A DNA stretch of 55,910 nt from Blastochloris sulfoviridis (GTDB taxonomy: Bacteria > Pseudomonadota > Alphaproteobacteria > Rhizobiales > Xanthobacteraceae): NCBI RefSeq assembly GCF_008630065.1, contig NZ_VWPL01000022.1, positions 1 through 55,910 of the forward strand, in the 5' to 3' direction. This document shows, piece after piece, positions 25,230-34,696 of this stretch. Numbering within the stretch: position 1 is the stretch's first letter; each line of letters opens with the position of its first letter. Under the pieces are notes generated by a model. That model saw only the letters and a program-made list of their open reading frames with translations, was not told the DNA's origin and searched no databases. A program made the translations under genes and the position numbers.

Positions 25230-26549
25230 TCACGCGGCGCGGGGCGGCGTGTGGGGCGCGGCGAAGGTCGCCAGCGCCGCCGCAAGTTCGGGATGCGTCG
25301 CGGCGTGGCGGTCGAGCGGGATGCCGGCGGCGATGGCCTCCCACGCCTGGCGAATGCTCGCGGCGCCACCCCGTGGCCCCATCGGGTGGCCGAACACGCC
25401 GCGCCCCGGCACGAAGCCGAAATCGGTCGAGCCCAGCCGGCGATAGACGCCCTCAAGCGTCGCCGCCGAGTCGCTGCCGCCGGGGACCGGCAGGCAGGGC
25501 TTGATCGGCCCCATCGGCTCCAGGCAGGCGCGCACACAGTCCAGCACCTCGCGCTCGGGGGTCATCATCCGCGGGCCGAAGCCGGGCATGATGACGACGT
25601 CGAACCCGGCCAGCCGCTGCAGGCGGGTGAGCACGCGCGAATGGATGCCGTAGCCGGCGAGCCGGCTGAAGGCGGCGATGAACGGGAAGTGGGCGACCAG
25701 CGGCACCTCGGCGTGGCGGCGCAGCATGCGCACGCCGCTCAGGCCCACCGGCATGGCGTTGACGAGCAGCGCGTTGGCGCCGGCCGCGACCGCGAGGTCG
25801 TGCAGCCCGGCCAGCCGGTCGACCTCGTCGGTGATGTTGGCGAGATAGATCTTGGGCGCGCCGGTCTCCTGCTCGGCCCGGCGGCGGGCGGCGCCGAGCG
25901 CGGCGGCGCGCTCTTTCAGCGGGCACCACGGGATGTCGGCCAGCATCTCGTCATCCTTGGCGATGTCGAGCCCGCCGAGCCAGCTCTCAAAGCCGAGCTC
26001 GGCGAAGGGCGCGGCCGGCAGGCCGATATTGGGCTTGATGACGCCGAAGAAGATCGGCCGGTCGAACGCCTTCAGCCGCTCGCGCAGGCCGGCAAGGCCG
26101 AACTGCGGCCCCTCGAAGGCGGCGAGATAGGGCAGGGGAAAGCGGATATCCTCCAGCCGGATCAGCGGGATGCCGGGGGCGAAGAACACGCCCTCGCCGC
26201 ACACCGCCGACAGCAGGTTGGGGATTCGCGGGCCGAAATTGCCGTGCGGGTGGGCGATCGTCGCGCGGCAGGAGAACACCTCGCCGGGCGCGGCGCAGGC
26301 GACCGGCACCGAGAAGCCGATCGGCTGCGGCTCGGCGCGAAGGTCGATCACCTTGGCGGCGAAGCGCGGCCGGAAATCCTCGTCGACGCCCACCCGCCGC
26401 CATTGCGCGGTCGACTGCTCGCTGGCGAGGTGGGCGGCGGCGGCGCGCGGATCGCCCGCGCACTCGAAGGTGAAATCGAGCTCGATATAGTCGTCGAGGT
26501 CCAGGTCGGCGCGGGTGGCGAAGAAGCCCGCAATGTCATCCGGTGTCAT
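25230..26549 (-). CDS. RuBisCO-like protein (form IV), function unknown
   Basis: A 439-residue homologue of the RuBisCO large subunit. The carbamate-lysine region is kept ([10 protein letters not shown], matching K201/D203/E204 of the plant enzyme), as is the first active-site lysine in VIKPNIGL. Other essential residues are not: the second lysine of KPK is Asn, the HR pair of strand 5 reads AHFPF, and the loop-6 GxxKxEG region is absent. True carboxylation is therefore not expected. Form IV proteins act as enolases, isomerases or decarboxylases in methionine salvage or sugar-acid catabolism. I cannot place this one in a subgroup. It starts 3 nt after the yjbQ stop, so the two are co-translated. 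Confidence 0.9.
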   Translation of the reverse strand: MTPDDIAGFFATRADLDLDDYIELDFTFECAGDPRAAAAHLASEQSTAQWRRVGVDEDFRPRFAAKVIDLRAEPQPIGFSVPVACAAPGEVFSCRATIAHPHGNFGPRIPNLLSAVCGEGVFFAPGIPLIRLEDIRFPLPYLAAFEGPQFGLAGLRERLKAFDRPIFFGVIKPNIGLPAAPFAELGFESWLGGLDIAKDDEMLADIPWCPLKERAAALGAARRRAEQETGAPKIYLANITDEVDRLAGLHDLAVAAGANALLVNAMPVGLSGVRMLRRHAEVPLVAHFPFIAAFSRLAGYGIHSRVLTRLQRLAGFDVVIMPGFGPRMMTPEREVLDCVRACLEPMGPIKPCLPVPGGSDSAATLEGVYRRLGSTDFGFVPGRGVFGHPMGPRGGAASIRQAWEAIAAGIPLDRHAATHPELAAALATFAAPHTPPRAA

Positions 26550-26552
26550 CGG

Positions 26553-26981
26553 TCAGTCGGTTCCCAGCAGTTGCAGCTCGAGGCCGCGCCGATCGCGGGG
26601 CCCGTCGAGCTCGATGAAGAAGATCGACTGCCAGCCGCCGAGCACGAGGTCGCCGCCGCCGACAGGAATCGTCTCGGACGAATTCATGAACAGGCCGAGC
26701 AGGTGGGAGTGGGCATTGTCGCGGCCGTCGACGGCGGCGAGATTGTGCAGCCAGTCGCCATCGCGCGGCACCAGCCGCTTGAGGAAGGTGACCATGTCGC
26801 GCTGGAGCTGCGGCTCGCGCTCATTGACATTGACGCGGGCGGTGGTGTGCAGCGACGTAACTGTTACCAAGCCGTCCTTGACCCCGCACGCCGTCACCCA
26901 GTCCCGCACGCGCCCGGTGATGTCGACGATCTCGATCGGCTCGACGGTCGTGAACTCGATCCGATGCCGGAAGATTTTCAT
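26553..26981 (-). CDS. YjbQ/UPF0047 family protein
   Basis: A 142-residue small single-domain protein of the YjbQ (UPF0047) family, with the signature pattern VTVTSLHTTARVNVNERE, the HNLAAVDGRDNAHSHL region and LGGWQSIFFIELDGPR. Members bind a phosphate-like ligand, and weak thiamin-phosphate synthase activity has been reported for some; the physiological role is unsettled. It heads a two-gene unit with the RuBisCO-like gene 3 nt downstream, an arrangement that hints at a shared sugar-phosphate substrate. Confidence 0.93.
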   Translation of the reverse strand: MKIFRHRIEFTTVEPIEIVDITGRVRDWVTACGVKDGLVTVTSLHTTARVNVNEREPQLQRDMVTFLKRLVPRDGDWLHNLAAVDGRDNAHSHLLGLFMNSSETIPVGGGDLVLGGWQSIFFIELDGPRDRRGLELQLLGTD

Positions 26982-27010
26982 GGGTTCACCTGGCAGGGTG
27001 CCGTTGCTTT

Positions 27011-27105
27011 GGGCGTATCCGGTTTGGGCGTGCGCGGCTTGGGCGTGCGCGGCCTGGGTGTACTCGGCTTGGGTGTACTCGGCTCGGGCGCGCTTGGCTT
27101 AAGGG
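27011..27105. repeat. 15-nt tandem repeat array between rnd and yjbQ
   Basis: About six imperfect copies of a 15-nt unit of the form GGCTTGGGTGTACTC/GGCTTGGGCGTGCGC. A reading frame through it would encode ARPSRVHPSRVHP-like sequence, but no start supports a gene. Similar 15-nt arrays occur inside thiL. Confidence 0.7.
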
Positions 27106-27181
27106 CGTCTGGCCCGGCGGTTGTGGCTCAGTTGGTTGCGGCCCGGGCGCGTTTGGCTGCGCCGGCGCCACGCGGCGGCGC

Positions 27182-28345
27182 TCAAGCTTCGCCGTTTTCC
27201 CGCTCCACCGCCACCACCCGGCCGCGGTCGATCGCCAGCGCCAGCCGCCCCTCCTTCAGCGCCAGCGCCTTGTTGCCGAACAGCTCCCGCCGCCAGCCGC
27301 GCAGGGCGGCGACGTCGGCGTCGTCGTCGGAGGCGATCTGTTCGAGATCATCGACGGTGGCGATCACCTTGGCGGCCACCGCGTGGCGCTCGGCGGTCAT
27401 GCGCAGCAGCACCTTCAGCAGCTCCACCGTGGCGTGGGCACCGTTGGAGGTATTGCGTTCGCGCTCGATGCACGGCAGCGACTTGGGGTCGCGCGCAAGG
27501 CCGCGCTTGACCGTCTCGATGATCGCGACCCCCCAGTTCGAGCGTTCGAACCCCTTGGGCAGCGAGCGAAGCTGTGACAGCGCCTCGGGCGTGGTCGGCT
27601 GCTGGATGGCGATCTCGCCGATCACCTCGTCCTTGAGCACGCGCGAGCGCGGCACGTCGCGCGCCTGCGCCTCGCGGTCGCGCCACTCGGCGACCTCGAT
27701 CAGCACGCCGAGCTCGCGCGGCTTGCGCACCCGCGTCTTGAGGCGCTGCCAAGCGACGGCCGGATCCTGCCGGTAGGTCTCCGGCGAGATCAGCACCGCC
27801 ATTTCCTCGGCCACCCAGTCGCCGCGGCCGCGCTTTTCGAGGTCGCGCAGCAGGCGCATATAGACGTCGCGCAGATGCGTGACGTCGGCTTCCGCATAGG
27901 TGATCTGCGCCTCGCTCAGGGGCCGGCGCGACCAGTCGGTGAAGCGCGAGGACTTGTCGATGACCTGTCCGGTCAGGCGCTGGACGAGCTGGTCGTAGGA
28001 CACCGAATCGCCGTGGCCGAGCACCATCGCCGCCACCTGGGTGTCGAACACCGGGTGGGGGATCATGTTGGCGCGGTGCCAGATGATCTCGATGTCCTGC
28101 CGGCCGGCATGGAACACCTTGACCACCTGCTCATTCGCCATCAGCTCAAAAAAGCTTGACAGGTCAAGGCCATCGGCCAGGGCGTCAACCACGACGGCAT
28201 CTTCCGGCCCGGCGAGCTGCACCACGCACAGCTTGGGCCAGAATGTGGTTTCGCGCAGAAACTCGGTGTCGACGGTGACGAACGGATGTTTCGCAAGTCG
28301 CGAGCAGACGTCAGCCAGTTCCCGGGTGGTCGAAATCAGATTCAT
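27182..28345 (-). CDS. rnd: Ribonuclease D
   Basis: A 387-residue 3'-5' exoribonuclease of the DEDD family acting on tRNA and other structured RNA 3' ends. Exo motif I is [10 protein letters not shown], motif [11 protein letters not shown], and motif [16 protein letters not shown]. An HRDC domain follows in the C-terminal half ([33 protein letters not shown]). Length and order fit the alphaproteobacterial family. The ATG at 28345 starts [13 protein letters not shown]; the frame continues upstream without family character. It is divergent from aspS with about 98 bp between the starts. Confidence 0.96.
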   Translation of the reverse strand: MNLISTTRELADVCSRLAKHPFVTVDTEFLRETTFWPKLCVVQLAGPEDAVVVDALADGLDLSSFFELMANEQVVKVFHAGRQDIEIIWHRANMIPHPVFDTQVAAMVLGHGDSVSYDQLVQRLTGQVIDKSSRFTDWSRRPLSEAQITYAEADVTHLRDVYMRLLRDLEKRGRGDWVAEEMAVLISPETYRQDPAVAWQRLKTRVRKPRELGVLIEVAEWRDREAQARDVPRSRVLKDEVIGEIAIQQPTTPEALSQLRSLPKGFERSNWGVAIIETVKRGLARDPKSLPCIERERNTSNGAHATVELLKVLLRMTAERHAVAAKVIATVDDLEQIASDDDADVAALRGWRRELFGNKALALKEGRLALAIDRGRVVAVERENGEA

Positions 28346-28443
28346 GGAACTGCTATAGCGGAGTCGCAGCCGGGCTTGGAGTCGGTGCCTTGACAAGGGT
28401 GCCGTCACATGTGCTCTACCCCCGCTCCGTCAACGGGTTTTCC

Positions 28444-30234
28444 ATGCATCGCTATCGTACCCACAGCTGCGGCGCGTTGCGCGCCTCCGACATCGGCCAG
28501 ACCGTCCGCCTCTCGGGCTGGTGCCACCGCATCCGTGACCATGGCGGCGTGCTGTTCATCGATCTGCGCGATCATTTCGGCATCACCCAGGTGGTCGCCG
28601 ATCCCGACAGCCCGGCCTTCAAGGCGGCCGAGCAGGTCCGCGCCGAATGGGTGGTGCGGATCGACGGCAAGGTCCGCCCGCGGCCCATCGGCACGGTGAA
28701 TGCCGAGCTCGCCACTGGCGAGGTCGAGGTATTCATCACCGAGCTGGAGGTGCTGGGGCCGGCCGGGGAGCTGCCGCTTCAGGTGTTCGGCGATCAGGAA
28801 TACCCCGAAGAAACGCGCCTGCGTTACCGTTTCCTCGATTTGCGCCGCGAGCGGCTGCACCGCAACATCATGCTGCGCGGGGCGGTGATCGACTCGCTCC
28901 GCAACCGCATGAAGTCGCAGGGCTTCTTCGAATTCCAGACGCCGATCCTCACCGCCTCCTCGCCCGAGGGCGCGCGCGACTATCTGGTGCCGAGCCGCGT
29001 CCATCCCGGCAAGTTCTATGCGCTGCCGCAGGCGCCCCAGCAGTTCAAGCAGCTCCTCATGGTGGCGGGCTTCGACCGCTATTTCCAGATCGCGCCCTGC
29101 TTCCGCGACGAGGACGCGAGAGCCGACCGCTCGCCGGGCGAGTTCTACCAGCTCGATATCGAGATGAGCTTCGTCACCCAGGAGGACGTGTTCACCGCCG
29201 TCGAGCCGGTGCTGAAGGGGGTGTTCGAGGAGTTCTCCGACGGCAAGCCGGTCACCCAGACCTTCCCGAAGATCCGCTACGCCGACGCCATCCGCACCTA
29301 TGGCACCGACAAGCCGGACCTGCGCAACCCCATCAAGATGCAGTCGGTGGCCGACGCCTTCCGCGAGTCGGGCTTCAAGGTGTTCGCCCGCATCCTGGCC
29401 GACGATCCCAAGGCCGACGTGTGGGCCATTCCCGCCCCCGGCGGCGGCAGCCGCGCCTTCTGCGACCGCATGAATGGCTGGGCGCAGGACCAGGGCCAGC
29501 CGGGGCTGGGCTACATCTTCTGGCGCGAGGGTGCCGGCGCCGGGCCGCTCGCCAACAATGTCGGCCCCGAGCGCACGGCGATGATCGCCGAACGGCTCGG
29601 ACTGCATGAGGGCGACGCCTGCTTCTTCGTCGCCGGCCGACCCGAGAAGTTCTACAAGTTCGCCGGCGAGGCGAGAAGCCGCATCGGCAAGGATCTCGGC
29701 CTGATCGAGGAGAACCGGTTCGAGTTCTGCTGGATCACCGACTTCCCGATGTACGAGTGGAACGAGGACGAGAAGAAGATCGACTTCTCGCACAACCCGT
29801 TCTCGATGCCGAACTTCGAGCACGATGCCTTCATGGCGCTCGATCCCGCCGACCAGGACACCATTCTGTCGATCACCGCCTTCCAGTACGACATCGTCTG
29901 CAACGGTGTGGAGCTGTCCTCGGGCGCCATCCGCAACCACCGCCCGGATGTCATGAAGAAGGCGTTCGCCATCGCCGGCTATGGCGAGGAGACGATCATC
30001 GAGAAGTTCGGCGGCATGTACCGGGCGTTCCAGTACGGCGCGCCGCCGCACGGCGGCATCGCCCCGGGCGTCGACCGCATCGTCATGCTGCTGGCCGGCG
30101 AGAGCAATCTGCGCGAGGTGGTGCTGTTCCCGATGAACCAGCGCTGCGAAGACCTGCTGATGGGCGCGCCCTCGTCGGTGACGGCGAAGCAGTTGCGCGA
30201 GCTGCACATCCGGCTGAACCTGCCCGGCGCCTGA
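28444..30234 (+). CDS. aspS: Aspartyl-tRNA synthetase, predicted non-discriminating
   Basis: A 596-residue class II synthetase of the bacterial type. It has an N-terminal OB-fold anticodon-binding domain ([20 protein letters not shown]), catalytic motif 2 ([24 protein letters not shown]), the bacterial GAD insertion, and motif 3 ([13 protein letters not shown]). The residues reported to separate specificities are His in RIRDHG (Leu in E. coli) and Gly in RPIGTVN (Lys in E. coli). They match the non-discriminating enzymes that also charge tRNA-Asn, so Asn-tRNA would be made through GatCAB. I chose the ATG at 28444 ([10 protein letters not shown]) because it matches the family N-terminus. Confidence 0.97.
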   Translation: MHRYRTHSCGALRASDIGQTVRLSGWCHRIRDHGGVLFIDLRDHFGITQVVADPDSPAFKAAEQVRAEWVVRIDGKVRPRPIGTVNAELATGEVEVFITELEVLGPAGELPLQVFGDQEYPEETRLRYRFLDLRRERLHRNIMLRGAVIDSLRNRMKSQGFFEFQTPILTASSPEGARDYLVPSRVHPGKFYALPQAPQQFKQLLMVAGFDRYFQIAPCFRDEDARADRSPGEFYQLDIEMSFVTQEDVFTAVEPVLKGVFEEFSDGKPVTQTFPKIRYADAIRTYGTDKPDLRNPIKMQSVADAFRESGFKVFARILADDPKADVWAIPAPGGGSRAFCDRMNGWAQDQGQPGLGYIFWREGAGAGPLANNVGPERTAMIAERLGLHEGDACFFVAGRPEKFYKFAGEARSRIGKDLGLIEENRFEFCWITDFPMYEWNEDEKKIDFSHNPFSMPNFEHDAFMALDPADQDTILSITAFQYDIVCNGVELSSGAIRNHRPDVMKKAFAIAGYGEETIIEKFGGMYRAFQYGAPPHGGIAPGVDRIVMLLAGESNLREVVLFPMNQRCEDLLMGAPSSVTAKQLRELHIRLNLPGA

Positions 30235-30616
30235 TCCGGCTCCGTCCGGTCAGGCCGCAGTTCCGGTTCCCACGCGCCGAAAACCCTGCTCTCGCGCGGG
30301 GTTCTGGCGCGTGCTCGTTCGCAAAGCCGGTGTCCGCTCCTGCGGCGAAGGTGCGGGCCGGCCCGCGCCGGCCGGCCTCGGTCATCGCTCGAAAGTTGCA
30401 TATCAGAACGTGGGTCAGCACAAGTTGTCCCGACGGGCCGGTCGGGCGGCTGAGGGTTTTGCTGCGCGCTTTATTCGCAACACGGTTGTGGCGCTGGTGA
30501 AATATTGGGCACCAGTGCGAACTGTAACAGTTCCATTTCTCGTTCATAATTCCAACGACTACTGCGTAAGGTGCCAAGTGTTAATCCGTTTTTAAGACGA
30601 ATTCGGCTTTATCGGA
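30235..30616. other. Intergenic region upstream of the EAL gene
   Basis: The first half carries a degenerate family-1 repeat (around 30310-30350, GTTCGCAAAGCCGGTGTCC). The second half is AT-rich and should contain the promoter of the EAL gene, including the palindrome at 30519-30533. No gene is seen. Confidence 0.5.
30519..30533. promoter_or_regulatory. Palindromic operator candidate upstream of EAL gene
   Basis: GAACTGT-A-ACAGTTC is a perfect 7+7 inverted repeat in AT-rich surroundings, 84 nt upstream of the predicted GTG start. It has the look of a dimeric regulator site. I cannot name the regulator. Confidence 0.4.
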
Positions 30617-32266
30617 GTGGAGATTAGCGCGAGGATTGTCGGTGTGAAGCGCGCGACACGAAAACGGGTGCTCGTGCTCTTCGCGGCGATCTGCTGCGCG
30701 ACCTTCATCGTCATCGGCGTCGAGACGGCGATCGACGTGCTTGCCCATGACCGCGGCACGTCGCAGGCGACGCTGAAGGCCCGCGAGATGGTGGCGCGGG
30801 CCAATGTCAAGCTGCAGCGAGTGACGTCGGCGCTGAAGGAACTGGTGGCCGTCGGCGTCGGCTCCTGCCGGCAAACGGACATCGAGGCGATGCGGCGCGC
30901 GGTCTACACCACGACGCCGGTCAAGGAGGTGGCGCTGGTCGACGGCGGGGGGGCCGTGCTGTGCTCCCATCACGGCTTCGGCTCCGACCACAAGGCCATG
31001 ACGGCGGAGCAGACCGTCGCCGATTCCGGCATCACCGTGTCGATGGTGCGGTTCGGCGAGATCCAGGAGCCGGCGCTGCGCCTGCGCCATCCGATGGGCC
31101 AGCACTATTTGGCGGCGCTGGTGCCGGCCGAGATTTTCGAGGCCGATGATTTCGTCGCGCCGGCGCAAGGCCTGGGCGTCCGGCTGTTTCTTGCCGGCGT
31201 GCCCTCGGTGCTGCACGATCCCGGCGAGCCTGTCGGACCGCGGGACGTCCGCGTGATCATGAGTTCCAACCAGTATCCGATCTCGGTGGAGATCGTGCGC
31301 ACGATGCGCGGCCTCAAGGCCGACGCGGCGACGCTGGTGCAATACACGCGCGCCGGCGGCTTCGTGATGTGCGGGCTGGTCATCGCGCTCGCATTGAGCT
31401 CGACGCGCCCGCGCGAGGATCCAGTGGGCGAGCTGCGGGCGGCGATCGCGGCGGGCGAGATCGTGCCCTATTATCAGCCGGTCATGGACATTGCCGCGGG
31501 CCGGCTGATCGGCTGCGAGGTGCTGGTGCGCTGGCGCAGACCGAACGGCGAGCTGATTTCGCCCGGCGCCTTCGTGCCGCTCGCCGAAAGCTCCGGCCTG
31601 ATCTTCGAGCTGACGCTCGCGCTGATGCGGGCGGCGCGCGACGAGATGGCCGGCGTCTATGCGTCGCGGCCCGGCCTCAAGCTCGGCTTCAACATCCATG
31701 CCGACCATTTCGTCGACGACCGCATCGTCCAGGACATCCAGGAGATCTTCGGACACTCCTCGATCCAGTTGCCGCAGATCATGCTCGAAGTGACCGAGCG
31801 GGCGCCGCTGGCCGATCTCGCCGCCGCGCGCCGGTGCATCGCGGCGCTGCAGGCATTCGGCGTCAAGGTGGCGATCGACGACGTCGGCACCGGCCACAGC
31901 GGCCTGAACTATCTGCTCAAGCTCGGCGTCGACGTCATCAAGATCGACAAGATGTTCGTCGATGCCATCGGCACCGAGCGCTACTCCAACGCCATCATCG
32001 ACACGCTGGCCGAGCTCGGCCGCACCATGAAGATCGACGTCATTGCCGAAGGCGTCGAGAGCTTCGAGCAGGTCGAATATCTGCGCGAGCACGGCATCCA
32101 CATGGCGCAGGGCTATGTGTTCGCACCGGCGCTGCCGGGACAGGCCTATATCGACCTCGTGGAGGCGATGTGCCACGACCCGCTGGAGTCGAACGCCCTG
32201 AAGGTGACGCGAAACCGCACGCCGCTGCCGCGCTACATCTCCGCCCGCAACCGCCAGTTCGGATAG
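30617..32266 (+). CDS. Membrane-anchored c-di-GMP phosphodiesterase (CSS-like sensor + EAL)
   Basis: A 549-residue protein with a membrane helix near residues 17-39. A periplasmic domain of about 200 residues follows, with GVGSC and VLCSHHGFGSD, resembling the CSS-motif redox/disulfide sensor of EAL proteins (the motif here is CSH, not CSS). A second helix lies near 255-272, then a cytoplasmic EAL domain. The EAL motif reads EVLVRW (Glu301). FNIHADH, EVTER, DDVGTGHSGLNYL and EGVES are conserved, so hydrolysis of c-di-GMP is likely. The start is GTG at 30617. The TAG stop is the first three bases of a family-1 repeat. Confidence 0.92.
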   Translation: MEISARIVGVKRATRKRVLVLFAAICCATFIVIGVETAIDVLAHDRGTSQATLKAREMVARANVKLQRVTSALKELVAVGVGSCRQTDIEAMRRAVYTTTPVKEVALVDGGGAVLCSHHGFGSDHKAMTAEQTVADSGITVSMVRFGEIQEPALRLRHPMGQHYLAALVPAEIFEADDFVAPAQGLGVRLFLAGVPSVLHDPGEPVGPRDVRVIMSSNQYPISVEIVRTMRGLKADAATLVQYTRAGGFVMCGLVIALALSSTRPREDPVGELRAAIAAGEIVPYYQPVMDIAAGRLIGCEVLVRWRRPNGELISPGAFVPLAESSGLIFELTLALMRAARDEMAGVYASRPGLKLGFNIHADHFVDDRIVQDIQEIFGHSSIQLPQIMLEVTERAPLADLAAARRCIAALQAFGVKVAIDDVGTGHSGLNYLLKLGVDVIKIDKMFVDAIGTERYSNAIIDTLAELGRTMKIDVIAEGVESFEQVEYLREHGIHMAQGYVFAPALPGQAYIDLVEAMCHDPLESNALKVTRNRTPLPRYISARNRQFG

Positions 32267-32432
32267 AGCATTCTCCGCAGAAGCGGGAACCGGTTTTGCG
32301 GAAGAGAATGCGACAAACCGGAAACTTGGAGCATATTCCGCAAAAGTGGATACCGGTTTTGCGAAAGAATATGCGACAAACCGGAAACTTGGAGCGTTCG
32401 ATCTGATCCAGTCAGATCGGTGGATGCTCTGG
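32264..32432 (+). repeat. Dispersed palindromic repeat, family 1, tandem copies 3a and 3b
   Basis: Two consecutive units with a period of 64 nt (GCAGAAGCGGGAACCGG at 32276 and GCAAAAGTGGATACCGG at 32340) are each followed by GCGACAAACCGGAAACTTGGAGC. A module GATCTGATC...GATCGG then closes the element. Its first three bases form the TAG stop of the EAL gene. It separates the convergent EAL and thiL genes. Confidence 0.85.
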
Positions 32433-32448
32433 GCCGCGCCGGCGCGCG

Positions 32449-34182
32449 TCAGAAATGGCTGAAGCTCATCTGCTTGAGCTTCATCGGCCCATCGGGGCCG
32501 TAGAGCACCGGCAGGCCCGGCCCGGCGGTGATCTCGCCGATCGCGGTGACCGCGACGCCCGCCCGCGTGGCGGCGGAGACGAACGCGTCGAGGTCGTCGG
32601 AGGGCACGGTCATCAGGATCTCGTAGTCGTCGCCGCCGCTCACCACCCGCTCCAAGAGGCGGGGATCGGTCTCGATGGCGGCGGCGGCGGCCGGCGACAG
32701 CGGCAGCAGCGCGGTCTCGATGCGGGCGCCGACGCCCGAGACCGCGCAGAGCTTGGCGAGGTCGCCGGCAAGACCGTCGGAAATGTCCATCGCCGCGGTG
32801 GCATGGAGGCGCAGCGCCGCCGCCAGCCGCAGGCGCGGCTGCGGCAGCAGATAGCGGTCGGTGAGATGGGCCTTGTCGCGCGTGCCGAGCCGGTTGAGCG
32901 CCTTGAGGCCGAGATGCTTGCGCAGCATCAGCCCCAGCGCCGCGTCGCCGATCGTGCCGGTGACCATCACCCAGTCGCCGGGCTGCGCCCCGGCGCGCCG
33001 CACCACTTCGCCGGGCTTCGCAGTGCCGAGCGCGGTGATCGAGATCACCATTGGCCCGGTGGTGCGCACGGTGTCGCCGCCGAACAGCGGGATGCGATAC
33101 TTCTTTGAATCGTCGGCCAGGCCGCGCGCGAAGGCGTCGAGCCACTCCGGCCGGATGCCCTCCGGCAGCGCGATCGACAACAGGAAGCCGAGCGGATCGG
33201 CGGCCTTGGCGGCGAGGTCGGAGAGATTGACCCGCAGCGCCTTGCGGGCGATCGCCTCGGGCGGGTCGTCGGGGAAGAAGTGCACGCCGGCCACCAGCGT
33301 GTCGGTGGTGGCGACCACCTCGTGCGACGGCGGCACCGCGATCGCCGCGGCGTCGTCGGTCAGGCCGAAGGCGCCCTCATGGCTGGCGAGCGGCGCAAAC
33401 GCCCGGTGGATCAGCGCATCCTCGCCGGACAGCCGGCTTACCGCGTCGGCATGCACCGGCACGTGCGGGCGCACCCGGCTTTGCGGCGGTTCGGGCGCCT
33501 GGGCAGCTTCGGCCTGGGCAGCTTCGGCCGGCGGCGATGGAGGCGCTTCGGTGGCGGATTCGGCCGGCTTGCGAAGCCTGGGTTCCGCCTTCGGTCGGCC
33601 CCGCGCCGCCGCCAGAAGCGGCGGCGGCATGTCGAGCACGAACGGCGCGGGAGGAAGCGAGGATACGGCGGCGCCGGGCTCGGCGGTCCGCAACTGCGCG
33701 GTCGGCAAGGTGAGCGGCTCGGCCGCGACGGGGGCGGGCGGCGTCTCCGGCGGCGTCTCGGCAGCCGCCGGCTGTTCGCTCGCCGGCCGGGTCATCGCCG
33801 GTCCGGTCGCAGGCTCGCCGGCGGTGGGCAGATCTGCGGCGGGCGGATCGGCTGCCGGCGTCTCGGTTGCAGGCGTCGTCTGGGCAACGCTGATCTCGAA
33901 CAGGCCGGGATCGAACGGCCCGAGATCGAGCGGCCCGAGATCGAGCGCGCCGAAATCGAGCGAGCCGGCACCGGCTGCGCCGGCCTCCAGCGGCCGCAGA
34001 TCGAGCGGCCCGAAATCGAAGGGCAGGGCGGCCGGGGCCGTCTCCGGCGGCGCGGCCGGTGCCGGCGACACGGGTTCGGCCACGGATGAAGCCGAAGGTG
34101 CCGGCCTCGGCGCGGCCTCAGCCTCCGCACTGGAGGATGCGGCAGCGCCGTCTGGAGGCGGCACCTTCAGCTCCGTCGTCAT
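32449..34182 (-). CDS. thiL: Thiamine-monophosphate kinase with a long N-terminal extension
   Basis: ThiL phosphorylates thiamine monophosphate to the coenzyme thiamine diphosphate. The catalytic part is residues about 250-577 (LSGEDALIHRAF, GLTDDAAAI, TTDTLVAGVHFF, LSDLAAKAADP, GGDT, MDISDGLAGDL, SGGDDYEIL) and is complete. The preceding 249 residues are unusual, since the family protein is about 330 residues in all: low-complexity Pro/Ala/Glu sequence with a repeated (F/L)DFGPLDL/LDLGPLDLGPF block (residues 55-95) encoded by tandem 15-nt units. The ATG at 34182 is 1 nt after the nusB stop. Initiation at an internal GTG near residue 241-243 (VPVHADAV) would give a normal enzyme and cannot be excluded. 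It is the last gene of the glyA-to-thiL operon. Confidence 0.92.
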   Translation of the reverse strand: MTTELKVPPPDGAAASSSAEAEAAPRPAPSASSVAEPVSPAPAAPPETAPAALPFDFGPLDLRPLEAGAAGAGSLDFGALDLGPLDLGPFDPGLFEISVAQTTPATETPAADPPAADLPTAGEPATGPAMTRPASEQPAAAETPPETPPAPVAAEPLTLPTAQLRTAEPGAAVSSLPPAPFVLDMPPPLLAAARGRPKAEPRLRKPAESATEAPPSPPAEAAQAEAAQAPEPPQSRVRPHVPVHADAVSRLSGEDALIHRAFAPLASHEGAFGLTDDAAAIAVPPSHEVVATTDTLVAGVHFFPDDPPEAIARKALRVNLSDLAAKAADPLGFLLSIALPEGIRPEWLDAFARGLADDSKKYRIPLFGGDTVRTTGPMVISITALGTAKPGEVVRRAGAQPGDWVMVTGTIGDAALGLMLRKHLGLKALNRLGTRDKAHLTDRYLLPQPRLRLAAALRLHATAAMDISDGLAGDLAKLCAVSGVGARIETALLPLSPAAAAAIETDPRLLERVVSGGDDYEILMTVPSDDLDAFVSAATRAGVAVTAIGEITAGPGLPVLYGPDGPMKLKQMSFSHF

Positions 34183-34183
34183 C

Positions 34184-34696
34184 TCAACGGCCGCCCTCGT
34201 CGGTGAATTCGGCCGCGCGCAGCTTGCGGGCCAGCGCGTCGAGCACGGCATTGGCCATCGAGGTTTCCTCCTGCTCCAGGAACGCGCTGGCGACGTCGAC
34301 ATATTGTGACACGACAACCCGTGCGGGAATATCGGGCCGCGACATCAATTCGTAGCAGCCGGCGCGCAGCAGCGCCCGCAGCACGGCCTCCACGCGCTTG
34401 AGCGGCCAGCCGCCGCTGAGGGTGGCGTCGATCAGCGGGTCGATCCGCCGCTGCTCGCGCACCACGCCCTCGACAAGGTCGTGGAAGAAGGCGACCTCGG
34501 CATCCGGATGGGTAACGCCCTCGACCTCGCGGCCGATCCAGTGGCTTTCGAACTCGGCGAACACGTCGGCGGTCGGCGTTGCCGCCAGATCCATCTGGTA
34601 GAGCGCCTGCACGGCGTTGAGGCGGGCGCCGGCCCGCGCGACGCGGCGCGGCGCGGGCGACTTGGGCGAACCGGGCTTGTCGGGCGCGGAACTCAT
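34184..34696 (-). CDS. nusB: Transcription antitermination factor NusB
   Basis: A 170-residue helical RNA-binding protein that, with NusE (S10), binds boxA and supports antitermination of rRNA operons. Family signatures are [14 protein letters not shown] and the C-terminal region [30 protein letters not shown] short basic, Pro-rich N-terminal tail precedes the domain. The ATG overlaps the ribH stop by four bases (ATGA), and ribH-nusB pairing is a standard arrangement. Confidence 0.96.
   Translation of the reverse strand: MSSAPDKPGSPKSPAPRRVARAGARLNAVQALYQMDLAATPTADVFAEFESHWIGREVEGVTHPDAEVAFFHDLVEGVVREQRRIDPLIDATLSGGWPLKRVEAVLRALLRAGCYELMSRPDIPARVVVSQYVDVASAFLEQEETSMANAVLDALARKLRAAEFTDEGGR

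Noticed and set aside
25230-26549. Functional RuBisCO
   Set aside because: The KPK, HR and loop-6 lysine residues needed for carboxylation are missing and there is no small subunit or phosphoribulokinase nearby.
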